Shown here in pieces: positions 27,902 through 36,091 of a stretch of 64,000 nucleotides of DNA; position 1 is the first letter of the stretch; every line of letters begins with the position of its first letter. Where the stretch lies: assembly GCA_028284935.1 (NCBI GenBank), contig JANQQQ010000008.1:372001-436000 (forward strand). Direction: 5' to 3'. The translations under genes were made by a program, and so were the position numbers. The notes below the pieces were generated by a model. It was not told where the DNA came from and searched no databases. It saw only the letters and a list, made by a program, of their open reading frames with translations. This stretch comes from Croceivirga sp. (GTDB taxonomy: Bacteria; Bacteroidota; Bacteroidia; Flavobacteriales; Flavobacteriaceae).

Positions 27902-29224
27902 TTAGCCGTACACCTCTTTTACAAAGTTTTCATAACTAATTTCCTTGGCTTTAAGGTTAGCTTGCTCCTTGTAAAGTGCCAATAGTTTTTGGCTCATTAG
28001 TTGCTCAGAAAGTCGTTTCACCTCATCTTGGTTGCTCATGATACGGGCTGCAATAGTATCCAACTCTTCCTCTGGAGGATTGACCTGTCCATATTGGGCC
28101 ATCTGTGATTTAATGAAGCCCTTGGCAAATTCCTTCAGCTCATCGAACTGGACTTGGAGGTCATTGTCCTTAATGATTTTCCCTTCTATCAATTGGTAGC
28201 GCAGCCCTTTTTCGGACTTTTCATACTCATCGGAGGCTTCCTCATCGGAAAGCTCTTTTTCACCGCTGAACTGAATCCATTTTTTTAGAAACTCCGATGG
28301 CAAATCAAACTTAGTGGCCTCGATAAGTTTTTCGGTAATGTCATTCAGTAGTTTTTGATCGGACTGCTGCTCAAACTGTTTTTCAGAATCCGTTTTTATT
28401 TTCTCCTTCATTTCCGCTTCGCTTTTTACCTCACCTTCGCCAAAAAGTTTGTCAAAAAGCTCTTGGTTCAGTTCAGCAGGTTCCCTTTCATTGATTTCGT
28501 GAATGGTAAATGTGACCTCAACATTTAATTTCTCCGCCCTATCCTTAGTAATGCCCAAACTGGAAGAAAGCAAATACTCTTCTTTGAAAAGTCCTTTGGT
28601 CTTGAGGGTGACCGATTCCCCAACTTTTTTTCCCAGCAGCACATCAATCGATTTCTTACTTTTTAATTTATCCACTTCGATAGTGGTTTTGTTCTCGATT
28701 TCTTCTGCCTCATTGGAGAATGTCCCATTCACTTCGGCAATCTTGGTCACTTCAGCTTTGGAAATAATTTTTCCATATTGTTTTTGAAGTCGTTCTACCT
28801 GCTCATTCACCATTTTCTTGTCCGCTACAATTTTGTAGTGGGTCACGGGTTTTTTTGTTTTCAGTTTTACTTCAAATTCTGGGGCGAGACCCAATTCAAA
28901 TTCAAAATCGAAATTTTCGTTGTTCCAGTCAAAGTTCTCTTGAGCCCTAGGTAGCGGATTGCCAAGAACGTCCAATTTTTCTTCAGTGAGATACTTATTT
29001 AGGTTATCCTGAAGCAGCTTGTTTACTTCATCGACCAAAACAGCCTTTCCATATTGCTTTTTAATCAAGCCCATGGGTACTTGGCCTTTTCTGAAACCTG
29101 GGATATTGGCCTGTTTTCTATAATTCTTTAGAATGTCATTCACCTTTTCTTCATAATCCTCTTTGGTGATGGCAACCTTGACCACGGCATTTAAATTATC
29201 AATCTGTTCTTTCGAAATATTCAT
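27902..29224 (-). CDS. tig: trigger factor
   Basis: 440 aa from ATG 29224; the open frame has 18 further codons upstream that lack similarity and overlap the promoter. The N-terminal ribosome-binding domain carries the signature IPGFRKGQVPMGLIKKQYGK, a degenerate PPIase domain follows (weak, as in other Bacteroidota), and a long helical C-terminal domain ends in KEISYENFVKEVYG. Trigger factor meets nascent chains at the ribosome exit. The gene precedes clpP and clpX, linking folding with proteolysis. Confidence 0.96.
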   Translation of the reverse strand: MNISKEQIDNLNAVVKVAITKEDYEEKVNDILKNYRKQANIPGFRKGQVPMGLIKKQYGKAVLVDEVNKLLQDNLNKYLTEEKLDVLGNPLPRAQENFDWNNENFDFEFELGLAPEFEVKLKTKKPVTHYKIVADKKMVNEQVERLQKQYGKIISKAEVTKIAEVNGTFSNEAEEIENKTTIEVDKLKSKKSIDVLLGKKVGESVTLKTKGLFKEEYLLSSSLGITKDRAEKLNVEVTFTIHEINEREPAELNQELFDKLFGEGEVKSEAEMKEKIKTDSEKQFEQQSDQKLLNDITEKLIEATKFDLPSEFLKKWIQFSGEKELSDEEASDEYEKSEKGLRYQLIEGKIIKDNDLQVQFDELKEFAKGFIKSQMAQYGQVNPPEEELDTIAARIMSNQDEVKRLSEQLMSQKLLALYKEQANLKAKEISYENFVKEVYG

Positions 29225-29247
29225 GAAACCTACTTTATAATGGGGGG

Positions 29248-29275
29248 CAAAAGTACTACATTTTGTTGTGTGCAA
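29248..29275 (-). promoter_or_regulatory. tig promoter
   Basis: On the minus strand TTG (29275-29273), 17-nt spacer and TACTTTTG (29255-29248), matching the Bacteroidetes consensus TTG...TAnnTTTG. It sits 23 nt upstream of the tig ATG. The -33 TTG overlaps an inverted repeat TTGTTG-TGTG-CAACAA (read on plus, 29263-29278), a possible regulator site. Confidence 0.7.
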
Positions 29276-29308
29276 CAAGTTTTCAATTGCTTGTATATCA
29301 ATGAAAAG

Positions 29309-29659
29309 CTATTTCTTTTTATCCTCTTTTAATAGGGAGAACAAGATGGATTGTAAAAAGGACAGAAGAAGGCTGAACAACAGTGCCCACCATATATTTT
29401 GAACCGAAAACCCCGCAATAAAATAATCGGCAAGTAGAATAATGAAGGCATTGATAAAAAGAAGAAAAATACCCAAGGTAATGAGGGTTATGGGCAAGGT
29501 GAGGATAATCAACAAAGGTTTGACCAAAAAATTGAGGAGACTTAAAACCAAGGCCACAATAATGGCTGTCACGTAACTGTCCACCCCCACACCGGGAAGT
29601 ACTTTGGAAAGGATCACCACGGCCAGGGCACTCAAAAGCATTCGTAATAAAAATTTCAT
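29309..29659 (-). CDS. phage holin family 4 (YvlD-like) membrane protein
   Basis: 116 aa from ATG 29659; longer in-frame starts would run into the GDSL gene and its terminator. Four hydrophobic segments with SYVTAIIVALVLSLLNFLVKPLLIILTLPITLITLGIFLLF, the family core, and a lysine tail. Despite its name the family is mostly chromosomal and unrelated to lysis; YvlD-like proteins are linked to envelope stress. Not part of a prophage. It lies 85 bp upstream of tig on the same strand. Confidence 0.85.
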   Translation of the reverse strand: MKFLLRMLLSALAVVILSKVLPGVGVDSYVTAIIVALVLSLLNFLVKPLLIILTLPITLITLGIFLLFINAFIILLADYFIAGFSVQNIWWALLFSLLLSFLQSILFSLLKEDKKK

Positions 29660-29677
29660 AGAGGTTGTTTTTAAATG

Positions 29678-29704
29678 AAAAAAGCACCGCAAGAGCGGTG
29701 CTTT
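29678..29704 (-). terminator. terminator after the GDSL lipoprotein gene
   Basis: Stem AAAGCACCGC (29681-29690)/GCGGTGCTTT (29695-29704), loop AAGA, followed on the minus strand by more T. It lies 23 nt past the GDSL stop. Confidence 0.88.
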
Positions 29705-29726
29705 CAATATAAGATATTTTCCAATT

Positions 29727-31310
29727 CTAGTTAATGTAAAGACCTGTAAAATCAAGCGGATTAACCCCTGGTAGGGTAGCACCGTATCTCTCATTGATTG
29801 CCTCGGCAAATAAATTGGCAATTATGGCGTATCCCCTAGGTGAAGGATGCACGCCATCCAAGGAGAAACCACCACCAGTACCAAAATCACCGGTTACCGT
29901 ACTGCCATCCACCAACGGAAATCCAGAAACCCCGAAGTTGACGAAAAAGGTGTTTGCATCCACGAAAGCGATGTCATAACTGGTGGCCAAACCTTCAATA
30001 ACTTGGTTGTAGGCGGTTACGGCCGCTGAAGCCGTTGCCTGTTCATCCGGTGTCAAAACCCATTGATCTTCGAGGGGCCATGTAATTCCATTTACGGCCA
30101 ATTGTCCTGCTGTGGCCGGATCAACCCCTAAATCTTGCAAAAAGGCAAATGCTTCCTCATTCAGCGTAGCAATTACCGTCTGACTGGTGAGTACCAATAA
30201 ATCTTCCGCTGTTGCCTGTCTTGCCTGTCCGTAAACCAATCCCAACACGGTTGCCGTGCCCACATCCAATCCTCCTCCGGCGAGTACTTGGGTCAGTTGT
30301 GCTGATAAATCAGGCAGGCTTTCATCTTTGACAACAACGGCGCTTGCGGCAGAATCACTGAAAGTGATGCTCCTTTCGGGAACCCCGAGAAAAGCAAAGG
30401 CTTGGTTCAGTCCGGCAAATTGTGCATTCAAAACAGGTATCTGGGGGCCAAAATTAGGATTTGCAGGACTTAATGGGGCAAAAGGCACGGTAGTCAAAAA
30501 TGGAATATCCGTAACACTGGGAATATTGGCGATTACCCCACCTGCGCCATTCGCGGTCATGGTTTGCAAAACGGCATCAATGGAACCAGCAACCACATTG
30601 ACATCTGAAATATCACTACCCCCATAAGTACTAGGATCTAAGTTTCCGGCTTGGTCAACACCGGAACCTCCACTGGTAACATAACCCAGAACATCATTGT
30701 TTCCAATCCAAAGGGAGAAAAACGTGGGTGCTTGGGCCGCAGCGTCACCTAATATGGTAGCGTTTGACCCGGACGCAAACCTAGCAAAATAGGGATTTGC
30801 CAATCCTGCGGCCACTCCGGCTACATTGCCATAACCAGGGGCCAATAGGTGAAAGCTTGTTGCTCCGGGAACTCCCATATTGTTAAAATTTCCAGATAGA
30901 CCACTGGATACTTCCGTACTGCCTTGGCCGTCAACGGCAACGGGGGTAGGTGAACCGGAAGCGAAAGAAAGAATCAGACGGTTTCCAGAAATAGGATCTC
31001 CATCAAGGGTAAGCCCTCCCAGATTATCTGCCATTAAGGGTTGGTTAAAAGCACCACCTCCCGCAAGCGCAAATTGACCCGCCAACATATTGGGATAAGA
31101 GGCTTCTTGTCCGGCAATGAATAGTGCACCATCCGAAAATCCGGCCGTCAAGGAATTACCAAGTGCCACATAATTGGTGAAATCAGCGGAACCACTGGTT
31201 ACCACAATGGGATCCGGTTCCACCGGGGTCATGTCCGCGGAACTGTCATCGTCTTCACAAGCAATAAATATCAGCCCAAGAACAGGTAAGAGGGCGAGGA
31301 ACTTTTTCAT
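29727..31310 (-). CDS. SGNH/GDSL hydrolase-like lipoprotein
   Basis: 527 aa with a lipoprotein signal MKKFLALLPVLGLIFIAC followed by EDDDSS. SGNH blocks are visible: block I YVALGNSLTAGFS (GNS in place of GDS), an IGNNDVLGYV block with Gly-Asn-Asn, and block V LDGVHPSPRGYAII with Asp and His. It is longer than usual SGNH esterases because of Ala/Gly-rich inserts. Probably a surface lipase or esterase. Its promoter region carries the palindrome also found in front of etfB, hinting at a role in lipid or acyl utilisation; that link is inference. Confidence 0.88.
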   Translation of the reverse strand: MKKFLALLPVLGLIFIACEDDDSSADMTPVEPDPIVVTSGSADFTNYVALGNSLTAGFSDGALFIAGQEASYPNMLAGQFALAGGGAFNQPLMADNLGGLTLDGDPISGNRLILSFASGSPTPVAVDGQGSTEVSSGLSGNFNNMGVPGATSFHLLAPGYGNVAGVAAGLANPYFARFASGSNATILGDAAAQAPTFFSLWIGNNDVLGYVTSGGSGVDQAGNLDPSTYGGSDISDVNVVAGSIDAVLQTMTANGAGGVIANIPSVTDIPFLTTVPFAPLSPANPNFGPQIPVLNAQFAGLNQAFAFLGVPERSITFSDSAASAVVVKDESLPDLSAQLTQVLAGGGLDVGTATVLGLVYGQARQATAEDLLVLTSQTVIATLNEEAFAFLQDLGVDPATAGQLAVNGITWPLEDQWVLTPDEQATASAAVTAYNQVIEGLATSYDIAFVDANTFFVNFGVSGFPLVDGSTVTGDFGTGGGFSLDGVHPSPRGYAIIANLFAEAINERYGATLPGVNPLDFTGLYIN

Positions 31311-31363
31311 GTCGTAATAGTTTACGTTAATTCAAGTTGAAGTTATAGTTAAATCAGTACCTC

Positions 31364-31394
31364 CAAAACTAGCAGAAAATTATTGAACGGACAA
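31364..31394 (-). promoter_or_regulatory. promoter of the GDSL lipoprotein gene
   Basis: On the minus strand TTG (31394-31392), 20-nt spacer and TAGTTTTG (31371-31364), fitting the Bacteroidetes consensus. The expected start site leaves a 5' leader of about 45 nt. The palindrome at 31411-31426 lies just upstream of the -33 element. Confidence 0.65.
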
Positions 31395-31410
31395 CGAAAG
31401 CCCCAAAAAA

Positions 31411-31426
31411 ATTATGCATGCATAAT
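31411..31426. promoter_or_regulatory. palindromic operator-like site, copy 1
   Basis: Perfect 16-bp palindrome ATTATGCATGCATAAT. Its centre is 51 bp upstream of the centre of the GDSL gene -7 box. The same 16 bp occur inside the longer palindrome in front of etfB (57486-57511). No other copy was noticed in the window. Confidence 0.6.
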
Positions 31427-31441
31427 AAAATTGGTCAAAAA

Positions 31442-32215
31442 TTATGGATTAAGGAATTTTAGTGATCGTTCGAAAAAGGCCTTTGGGTTTTCGGCATGTA
31501 GCCAGTGACCTGCATTGGCTATAGTATCTATCCCAGCATTGGGAAAGTGTTTTAGAATTATGGAAGTGTCATTCTTGTGAATGTATTCAGAGCGACTCCC
31601 CCTTAAAAATAAGGAAGGTCCACTAAAGGTATCAATGCCGGAAATATTCTCGCCAATTTCTTCCATTTTGTCTTGTAGCACTTCTAAGTTAATACGAAGG
31701 CCCAGCTTTCCTTTTTCTACCCAATACAGATTTTTTAAGAGGAATTGTCGAATACCAAAATCGGCTAAGGACTCCGCTAACTTTCGGTCGGCTGCCGAAC
31801 GACTATCGATTTCAGTAAAATCCAAAGTATTCAGTGCATCGATGATTTCCTGATGATGGGGTGGGTAATATTTTGGGGCAATGTCAGCCACCAATAGTTT
31901 TTCGACCTTTTCGGAATGTGTAACAGCAAACTGCATGGCTGTTTTGCCGCCCATGGAATGTCCCAAGAGATGAGCCTTGCCCAGCCCTTGATATTCCATA
32001 TAGTGCTTTAAGTCCAACGCTAAAAAGGTGTAGTCAAAATCTACGGAATGGAAACTTCTTCCATGATTCCGCTGATCGATAAGATGGACTTGAAAGCCAT
32101 TTTCCGCATATTTATTTCCCAAGGTCTTCCAATTGTCAGACATGCCCAAAAAGCCGTGCAGAATCAATAGGGGAGTGCCATTACCCAAAATACTGGAATG
32201 AAGGGTTTTATTCAT
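31442..32215 (-). CDS. alpha/beta fold hydrolase (YbfF-like esterase)
   Basis: 257 aa. The fold is shown by LLILHGFLGMSDNW (oxyanion HGF), the DQRNHGRS loop, the nucleophile elbow LLGHSMGGKTA near residue 92, and a late ANAGHWLHAENP His near 232. This set is typical of YbfF-type esterases, which hydrolyse short acyl esters or acyl-CoA. Its start overlaps the pdxJ stop by 4 bp (ATGA), so the two are translationally coupled. Confidence 0.88.
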   Translation of the reverse strand: MNKTLHSSILGNGTPLLILHGFLGMSDNWKTLGNKYAENGFQVHLIDQRNHGRSFHSVDFDYTFLALDLKHYMEYQGLGKAHLLGHSMGGKTAMQFAVTHSEKVEKLLVADIAPKYYPPHHQEIIDALNTLDFTEIDSRSAADRKLAESLADFGIRQFLLKNLYWVEKGKLGLRINLEVLQDKMEEIGENISGIDTFSGPSLFLRGSRSEYIHKNDTSIILKHFPNAGIDTIANAGHWLHAENPKAFFERSLKFLNP

Positions 32216-32925
32216 TTTAATCGATGTAGATACATGTTCACCACGTTTTCAAGTCCTAGGTAAATGGACTCACAAATCAATGCATGCCCTATGGATACTT
32301 CCAAAAGATTGGGAATGTTCCTTTTAAAAAATTGAATGTTATCCAAATTCAAATCATGCCCTGCATTTATTCCTAGGCCCAAAGAATTGGCCATTTCCGC
32401 AGCTTTTACAAATGGAACAATGCCCTCCATATCCCCCTTGGCGAACGCTTCGGCATAACTTTCGGTGTATAGTTCGATCCTATTCGCACCCGTCGCTCCA
32501 GCCCCTTCTACCATTTTTGGGTCAGGGTCTACAAAAATCGAGGTTCTAATACCGTTATTCTTGAAACTGGCAATCACATCTTTCAAGAAAGCGGAATGCT
32601 TTATGGTATCCCAACCGCAGTTTGAGGTTATCGCGTCTTCGGCATCTGGTACTAAAGTGACCTGAGTGGGTTTCACCTCCAATACCAAATCAATGAACTT
32701 GGGAATTGGGTTTCCTTCAATATTAAACTCGGTTTTTACTGTTTTCTTTAAATCTTTGGCGTCTTGATACCGAATATGTCGTTCATCCGGACGGGGATGA
32801 ATGGTAATGCCATTGGCCCCGAACGCTTCAATATCCTGGGCAGATGTTATGATATTGGGCACATGGCCCCCCCTAGAGTTCCGCAAGGTGGCCAGCTTGT
32901 TGATATTTACGCTTAGTTTGGTCAT
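32212..32925 (-). CDS. pdxJ: pyridoxine 5'-phosphate synthase PdxJ
   Basis: 237 aa, a single TIM barrel of normal length. Conserved parts are LSVNINKLATLRNSRGGHVPN, the HPRPDERHIRY phosphate/acid segment, VTLVPDAEDAITSNCGWD and INAGHDLNLDN. PdxJ condenses 1-deoxyxylulose 5-phosphate with 3-amino-2-oxopropyl phosphate in vitamin B6 synthesis. It is coupled to the downstream esterase and divergent from the CBS gene. Confidence 0.97.
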   Translation of the reverse strand: MTKLSVNINKLATLRNSRGGHVPNIITSAQDIEAFGANGITIHPRPDERHIRYQDAKDLKKTVKTEFNIEGNPIPKFIDLVLEVKPTQVTLVPDAEDAITSNCGWDTIKHSAFLKDVIASFKNNGIRTSIFVDPDPKMVEGAGATGANRIELYTESYAEAFAKGDMEGIVPFVKAAEMANSLGLGINAGHDLNLDNIQFFKRNIPNLLEVSIGHALICESIYLGLENVVNMYLHRLK

Positions 32926-32947
32926 AAATACATACCATTAAAGCATG

Positions 32948-32998
32948 CAAAAATACAAAATGGGCACACCTTTTGCGATGTTTTAATTTGTAGTTTTG
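32948..32998. promoter_or_regulatory. divergent -7 boxes between pdxJ and the CBS gene
   Basis: On the minus strand TATTTTTG (32955-32948) lies 22 nt before the pdxJ ATG. On the plus strand TAGTTTTG (32991-32998) lies 16 nt before the CBS-protein ATG. Both fit TAnnTTTG. The plus-strand TTG is 15 nt away, shorter than usual, and none is well spaced for pdxJ. Confidence 0.4.
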
Positions 32999-33014
32999 TT
33001 ATAATCTTTAGGCT

Positions 33015-33674
33015 ATGAACATTCAAGAATACATCATGGGTTCCCTTCCGGTTTTCGAGGTAACTGATACCCTTGGGGAAGTTATTTCGTTCTTTGGGGA
33101 AACATCATTTTCCCATGTTGCCGTAACCGAGGAAGACGTCTTTCTGGGAATGCTTTCCGCAAATGATCTACCCTGTTTTGAGGCGGATAAAAGAATAGAG
33201 GATTTTCGATTTCAGTTGGAGGCATTTTTTGTTACCCCACGTACCCTGTGGTTGGATGTTTTGGAGAAGTTTACTGGAAATGAATCCAATGTTTTGCCCG
33301 TTCTGGAAGAGGCCTCCCATAGGGTAATAGGCTACTATGACATCAATGACATCGTAACTTTTTTCATAAGTACACCCTTCTTTAAGGAACCTGGGGGGAT
33401 TCTGGTGGTTTCCAAGGGAATCAAAGACTATTCCCTAAGTGAGATTTCACAAATTGTTGAAGGGAACAATGGTAAACTTCTTGGTGCTTTCATTACGGAT
33501 AACCAAAATGATGTGGTCCAGGTGACGCTAAAAATCAGTACCGGTAATCTCAATGAAGTAATTCAAACGTTTAGAAGGTATAGCTACACCATTGTTTTCG
33601 GAAATAATGACGATCAGTTCTTAGAGGATTTGAAAGAGCGCTCTGCGTACCTGGACAAATACTTAAACGTTTAG
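33015..33674 (+). CDS. CBS domain protein
   Basis: 219 aa. Two CBS motifs in the first 130 residues (PVFEVTDTLGEVISFFGETSFSHVAVTEEDVFLGMLS and then LPVLEEASHRVIGYYDINDIVTFF), followed by an ACT-like half (GGILVVSKGIKDYSLSEISQIVEGNNGKLLG). Such proteins sense adenylate nucleotides and regulate partners. It ends one base before the nadK ATG, a fixed pairing in flavobacteria, so it may sense nucleotides for NAD(P) metabolism; that is inference. Confidence 0.9.
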   Translation: MNIQEYIMGSLPVFEVTDTLGEVISFFGETSFSHVAVTEEDVFLGMLSANDLPCFEADKRIEDFRFQLEAFFVTPRTLWLDVLEKFTGNESNVLPVLEEASHRVIGYYDINDIVTFFISTPFFKEPGGILVVSKGIKDYSLSEISQIVEGNNGKLLGAFITDNQNDVVQVTLKISTGNLNEVIQTFRRYSYTIVFGNNDDQFLEDLKERSAYLDKYLNV

Positions 33675-33675
33675 C

Positions 33676-34557
33676 ATGAAGGTTGCCATTTATGGTCAGT
33701 TGCTGTCGGAGCACGATGTTACTTATGTCAACGGCCTGCTGAAGGCTTTAGAAGAGGTAAATGGCACCGCCGTAATAGAAGCCGACTTTCTTAAAATGTT
33801 CCAATCCTATTCGACCAAAGCCCATATTCCAAGTTTTACCCAGAATGAAGGTTTGGATGATTCCTTCGATTTATTTGTGAGTTTTGGTGGGGACGGAACC
33901 ATGCTAAGGGCTATTTCCTATGTGGGGAACTCTGGAATACCTATTGTTGGGGTCAATACGGGTAGGTTGGGTTTTTTGTCTACCTTTAAAAAGGAGGATG
34001 TGCGTAAGGTAGTTACCGAATTCGTTGCAGGGGCCTATACCATTGAAGAACGAAGTATGGTGGAAATTTGCACGGATTCCCATATTGAAGACTTTGGGGA
34101 CCTTAATTTTGCCCTAAATGAAATAACGGTCAGTCGTAAGGATACCACATCCATGATTACCGTAGAGACATTTTTGAACGGGGAATATTTGACCAATTAT
34201 TGGGCAGATGGTTTGATTGTTGCTACCCCCACAGGTTCCACGGGATATTCACTGAGTTGTGGTGGACCTGTAATAGCACCTACGGCCAAGTCATTGGTAC
34301 TCACCCCTATTGCACCTCATAATCTCAATGCCCGTCCTTTTGTGATTTCCGATGATACCAAAATCAAGTTAAAGGTGTCCGGAAGGGAAGAAAACCACTT
34401 GGTTTCCTTGGATTCCCGAATAGCAACAATTCCGAATGGAAAAGAGATAATCATTCAAAAATCACCATATACCATCAAAATGGTAGCGTATACCTCTGAA
34501 AGCTTTTTAAAAACGCTCCGCAACAAATTACTTTGGGGCGAAGACCGCCGTAACTAA
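33676..34557 (+). CDS. nadK: NAD kinase
   Basis: 293 aa. The ATP-NAD kinase motif FGGDGTMLRA lies near residue 75, the catalytic Asp being in GGDG, followed by NTGRLGFLS, NEITVSRK and the glycine-rich TGSTGYSLSCGGP. It phosphorylates NAD to NADP in the cytosol. It starts one base after the CBS gene, and the PorG-like gene begins 106 bp later. Confidence 0.97.
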   Translation: MKVAIYGQLLSEHDVTYVNGLLKALEEVNGTAVIEADFLKMFQSYSTKAHIPSFTQNEGLDDSFDLFVSFGGDGTMLRAISYVGNSGIPIVGVNTGRLGFLSTFKKEDVRKVVTEFVAGAYTIEERSMVEICTDSHIEDFGDLNFALNEITVSRKDTTSMITVETFLNGEYLTNYWADGLIVATPTGSTGYSLSCGGPVIAPTAKSLVLTPIAPHNLNARPFVISDDTKIKLKVSGREENHLVSLDSRIATIPNGKEIIIQKSPYTIKMVAYTSESFLKTLRNKLLWGEDRRN

Positions 34558-34663
34558 CAAGATTTCCAACAATAAATAGGGCTAAAAGTTGTTTTACAAA
34601 AAGAACATGTAATGACAATGAAAGGAATACTTCCTTGCTATTGACATATTTGCAACTTTTTTT

Positions 34664-35347
34664 ATGAGAACAATTGTTTTGGTGTTTTTGTTGGCCATGG
34701 GAAGTATAAATGCCCAAACCTATGAAATAGGTCTATTTGCTGGAGGGACCAATGTTATTGGTGATGTGGGAAGGACCAATTATATTTTACCGTCAGGCGA
34801 AGCCTACGGTGCTCTGTTCAAGTGGAATAAAAGAAAGCGGTATGCTTGGCGCGCCAGTGTGTACAGGGGCAGTTTTACCGCAGATGATTCCAAGTCAAGC
34901 GACCCATCTAGACAGCAGAGGGGATACCGTGTTGAAAATTCCATAACGGAGTACAGTGCGGGGATGGAATTTAATTTTGTGGATTATAACCTTCATAAGT
35001 TGGGCCCTGCCTTTACTCCTTATTTATATACAGGGGTAACCTATTTCAGATATGACTTTAATTATATTGATGCACTTCAAGTTCAGGATATTAATCAAAA
35101 AGATGGTAGTTTCGCAATTCCAATGACCGTTGGGGCCAAGCTAAGACTCAGTCAGTTTTTTATTCTTGGGGCCGAGATTGGGGCTCGGTATACCTTTTCG
35201 GACAATTTGGATGCCAGTAATCCGGAAGGTTCCAATTTTGAGCAATTTAGGTTTGGCAACATCTTAAGTGAAGATTGGTATGTGTTTTCTGGAATAACTT
35301 TGACCTACACGTTCGGAAGAAAGCCCTGCCAAGATTGTTTTGAATAA
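34664..35347 (+). CDS. porG: PorG-like outer membrane protein (DUF6089)
   Basis: 227 aa. Signal peptide MRTIVLVFLLAMGSINAQ, then an eight-strand-like barrel pattern starting TYEIGLFAGGTNVIGDVG and ending LTYTFGRKPCQDC. It belongs to the family of P. gingivalis PorG, an outer-membrane T9SS part that contacts the PorK-PorN ring. In P. gingivalis porG also stands just before the uppS and Omp85/ompH genes, so both sequence pattern and gene order agree. uppS follows 3 bp later. The C-terminal C-x-x-C may form a disulfide. Confidence 0.8.
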   Translation: MRTIVLVFLLAMGSINAQTYEIGLFAGGTNVIGDVGRTNYILPSGEAYGALFKWNKRKRYAWRASVYRGSFTADDSKSSDPSRQQRGYRVENSITEYSAGMEFNFVDYNLHKLGPAFTPYLYTGVTYFRYDFNYIDALQVQDINQKDGSFAIPMTVGAKLRLSQFFILGAEIGARYTFSDNLDASNPEGSNFEQFRFGNILSEDWYVFSGITLTYTFGRKPCQDCFE

Positions 35348-35350
35348 CAA

Positions 35351-36091
35351 ATGGACAACCTAGGCCACATTGACGTAGAAAACTTGCCAAAACACATTGC
35401 CATAATTATGGATGGTAACGGTAGGTGGGCAAAACAACGGGGCAAGATGCGGGTTTTTGGACATGAAAATGGAGTGGATGCGGTACGAAGAACGGTTGAG
35501 AATTGTGCAAAACACAAAATCAGTTACCTAACCCTTTATGCTTTTTCCACCGAGAACTGGAAAAGACCCAAGATTGAAGTACAGACCTTAATGCGACTTC
35601 TGGTGGCTTCCCTGCGTAAAGAGTTAAAAACCCTTAACGAAAACAACATTCGCCTGAATGCGATTGGAAACTTGGATTTTCTTCCTGGAAAGGTGGCCAA
35701 AGAACTTAATGAGGTGATTGCAAAAACGGCAAATAATACTGGCTTAACATTGACTTTGGCGCTGAGTTATGGGTCTAGGGAAGAGCTAAAACAGGCCATA
35801 AAGGCCATCAGTTCCAAAGTTAAAAATAACATAATTTCAGAGCATGATATTGACGAAACCGTTATTAATACTCATCTTTACACGCATGACCTGCCAGATG
35901 TGGATCTGCTAATTCGCACTAGTGGAGAGCATAGAATAAGCAATTTTCTACTTTGGCAAATTGCATATGCCGAATTATATTTTATTGACGTATTTTGGCC
36001 CGATTTTAATGAGCAGCATTTGGTAGATGCAATTATCAATTACCAGAATAGAGAACGAAGATTTGGAAAGACTAGTGAACAACTCGGTTAG
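35351..36091 (+). CDS. uppS: isoprenyl transferase (undecaprenyl diphosphate synthase)
   Basis: 246 aa. HIAIIMDGNGRWAKQRG with the catalytic Asp, LTLYAFSTENWKRP, and the C-terminal LLIRTSGEHRISNFLLWQIAYAELYF diphosphate-binding region are all present. It is a cis-prenyltransferase making the C55 lipid carrier for peptidoglycan and other surface glycans. It sits 3 bp after porG, and bamA starts inside its 3' end. Confidence 0.97.
   Translation: MDNLGHIDVENLPKHIAIIMDGNGRWAKQRGKMRVFGHENGVDAVRRTVENCAKHKISYLTLYAFSTENWKRPKIEVQTLMRLLVASLRKELKTLNENNIRLNAIGNLDFLPGKVAKELNEVIAKTANNTGLTLTLALSYGSREELKQAIKAISSKVKNNIISEHDIDETVINTHLYTHDLPDVDLLIRTSGEHRISNFLLWQIAYAELYFIDVFWPDFNEQHLVDAIINYQNRERRFGKTSEQLG

Noticed and set aside
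29309-29659. Holin-family name as a sign of a prophage
   Set aside because: No lysin, capsid, integrase or other phage gene is nearby; the family is mainly chromosomal.
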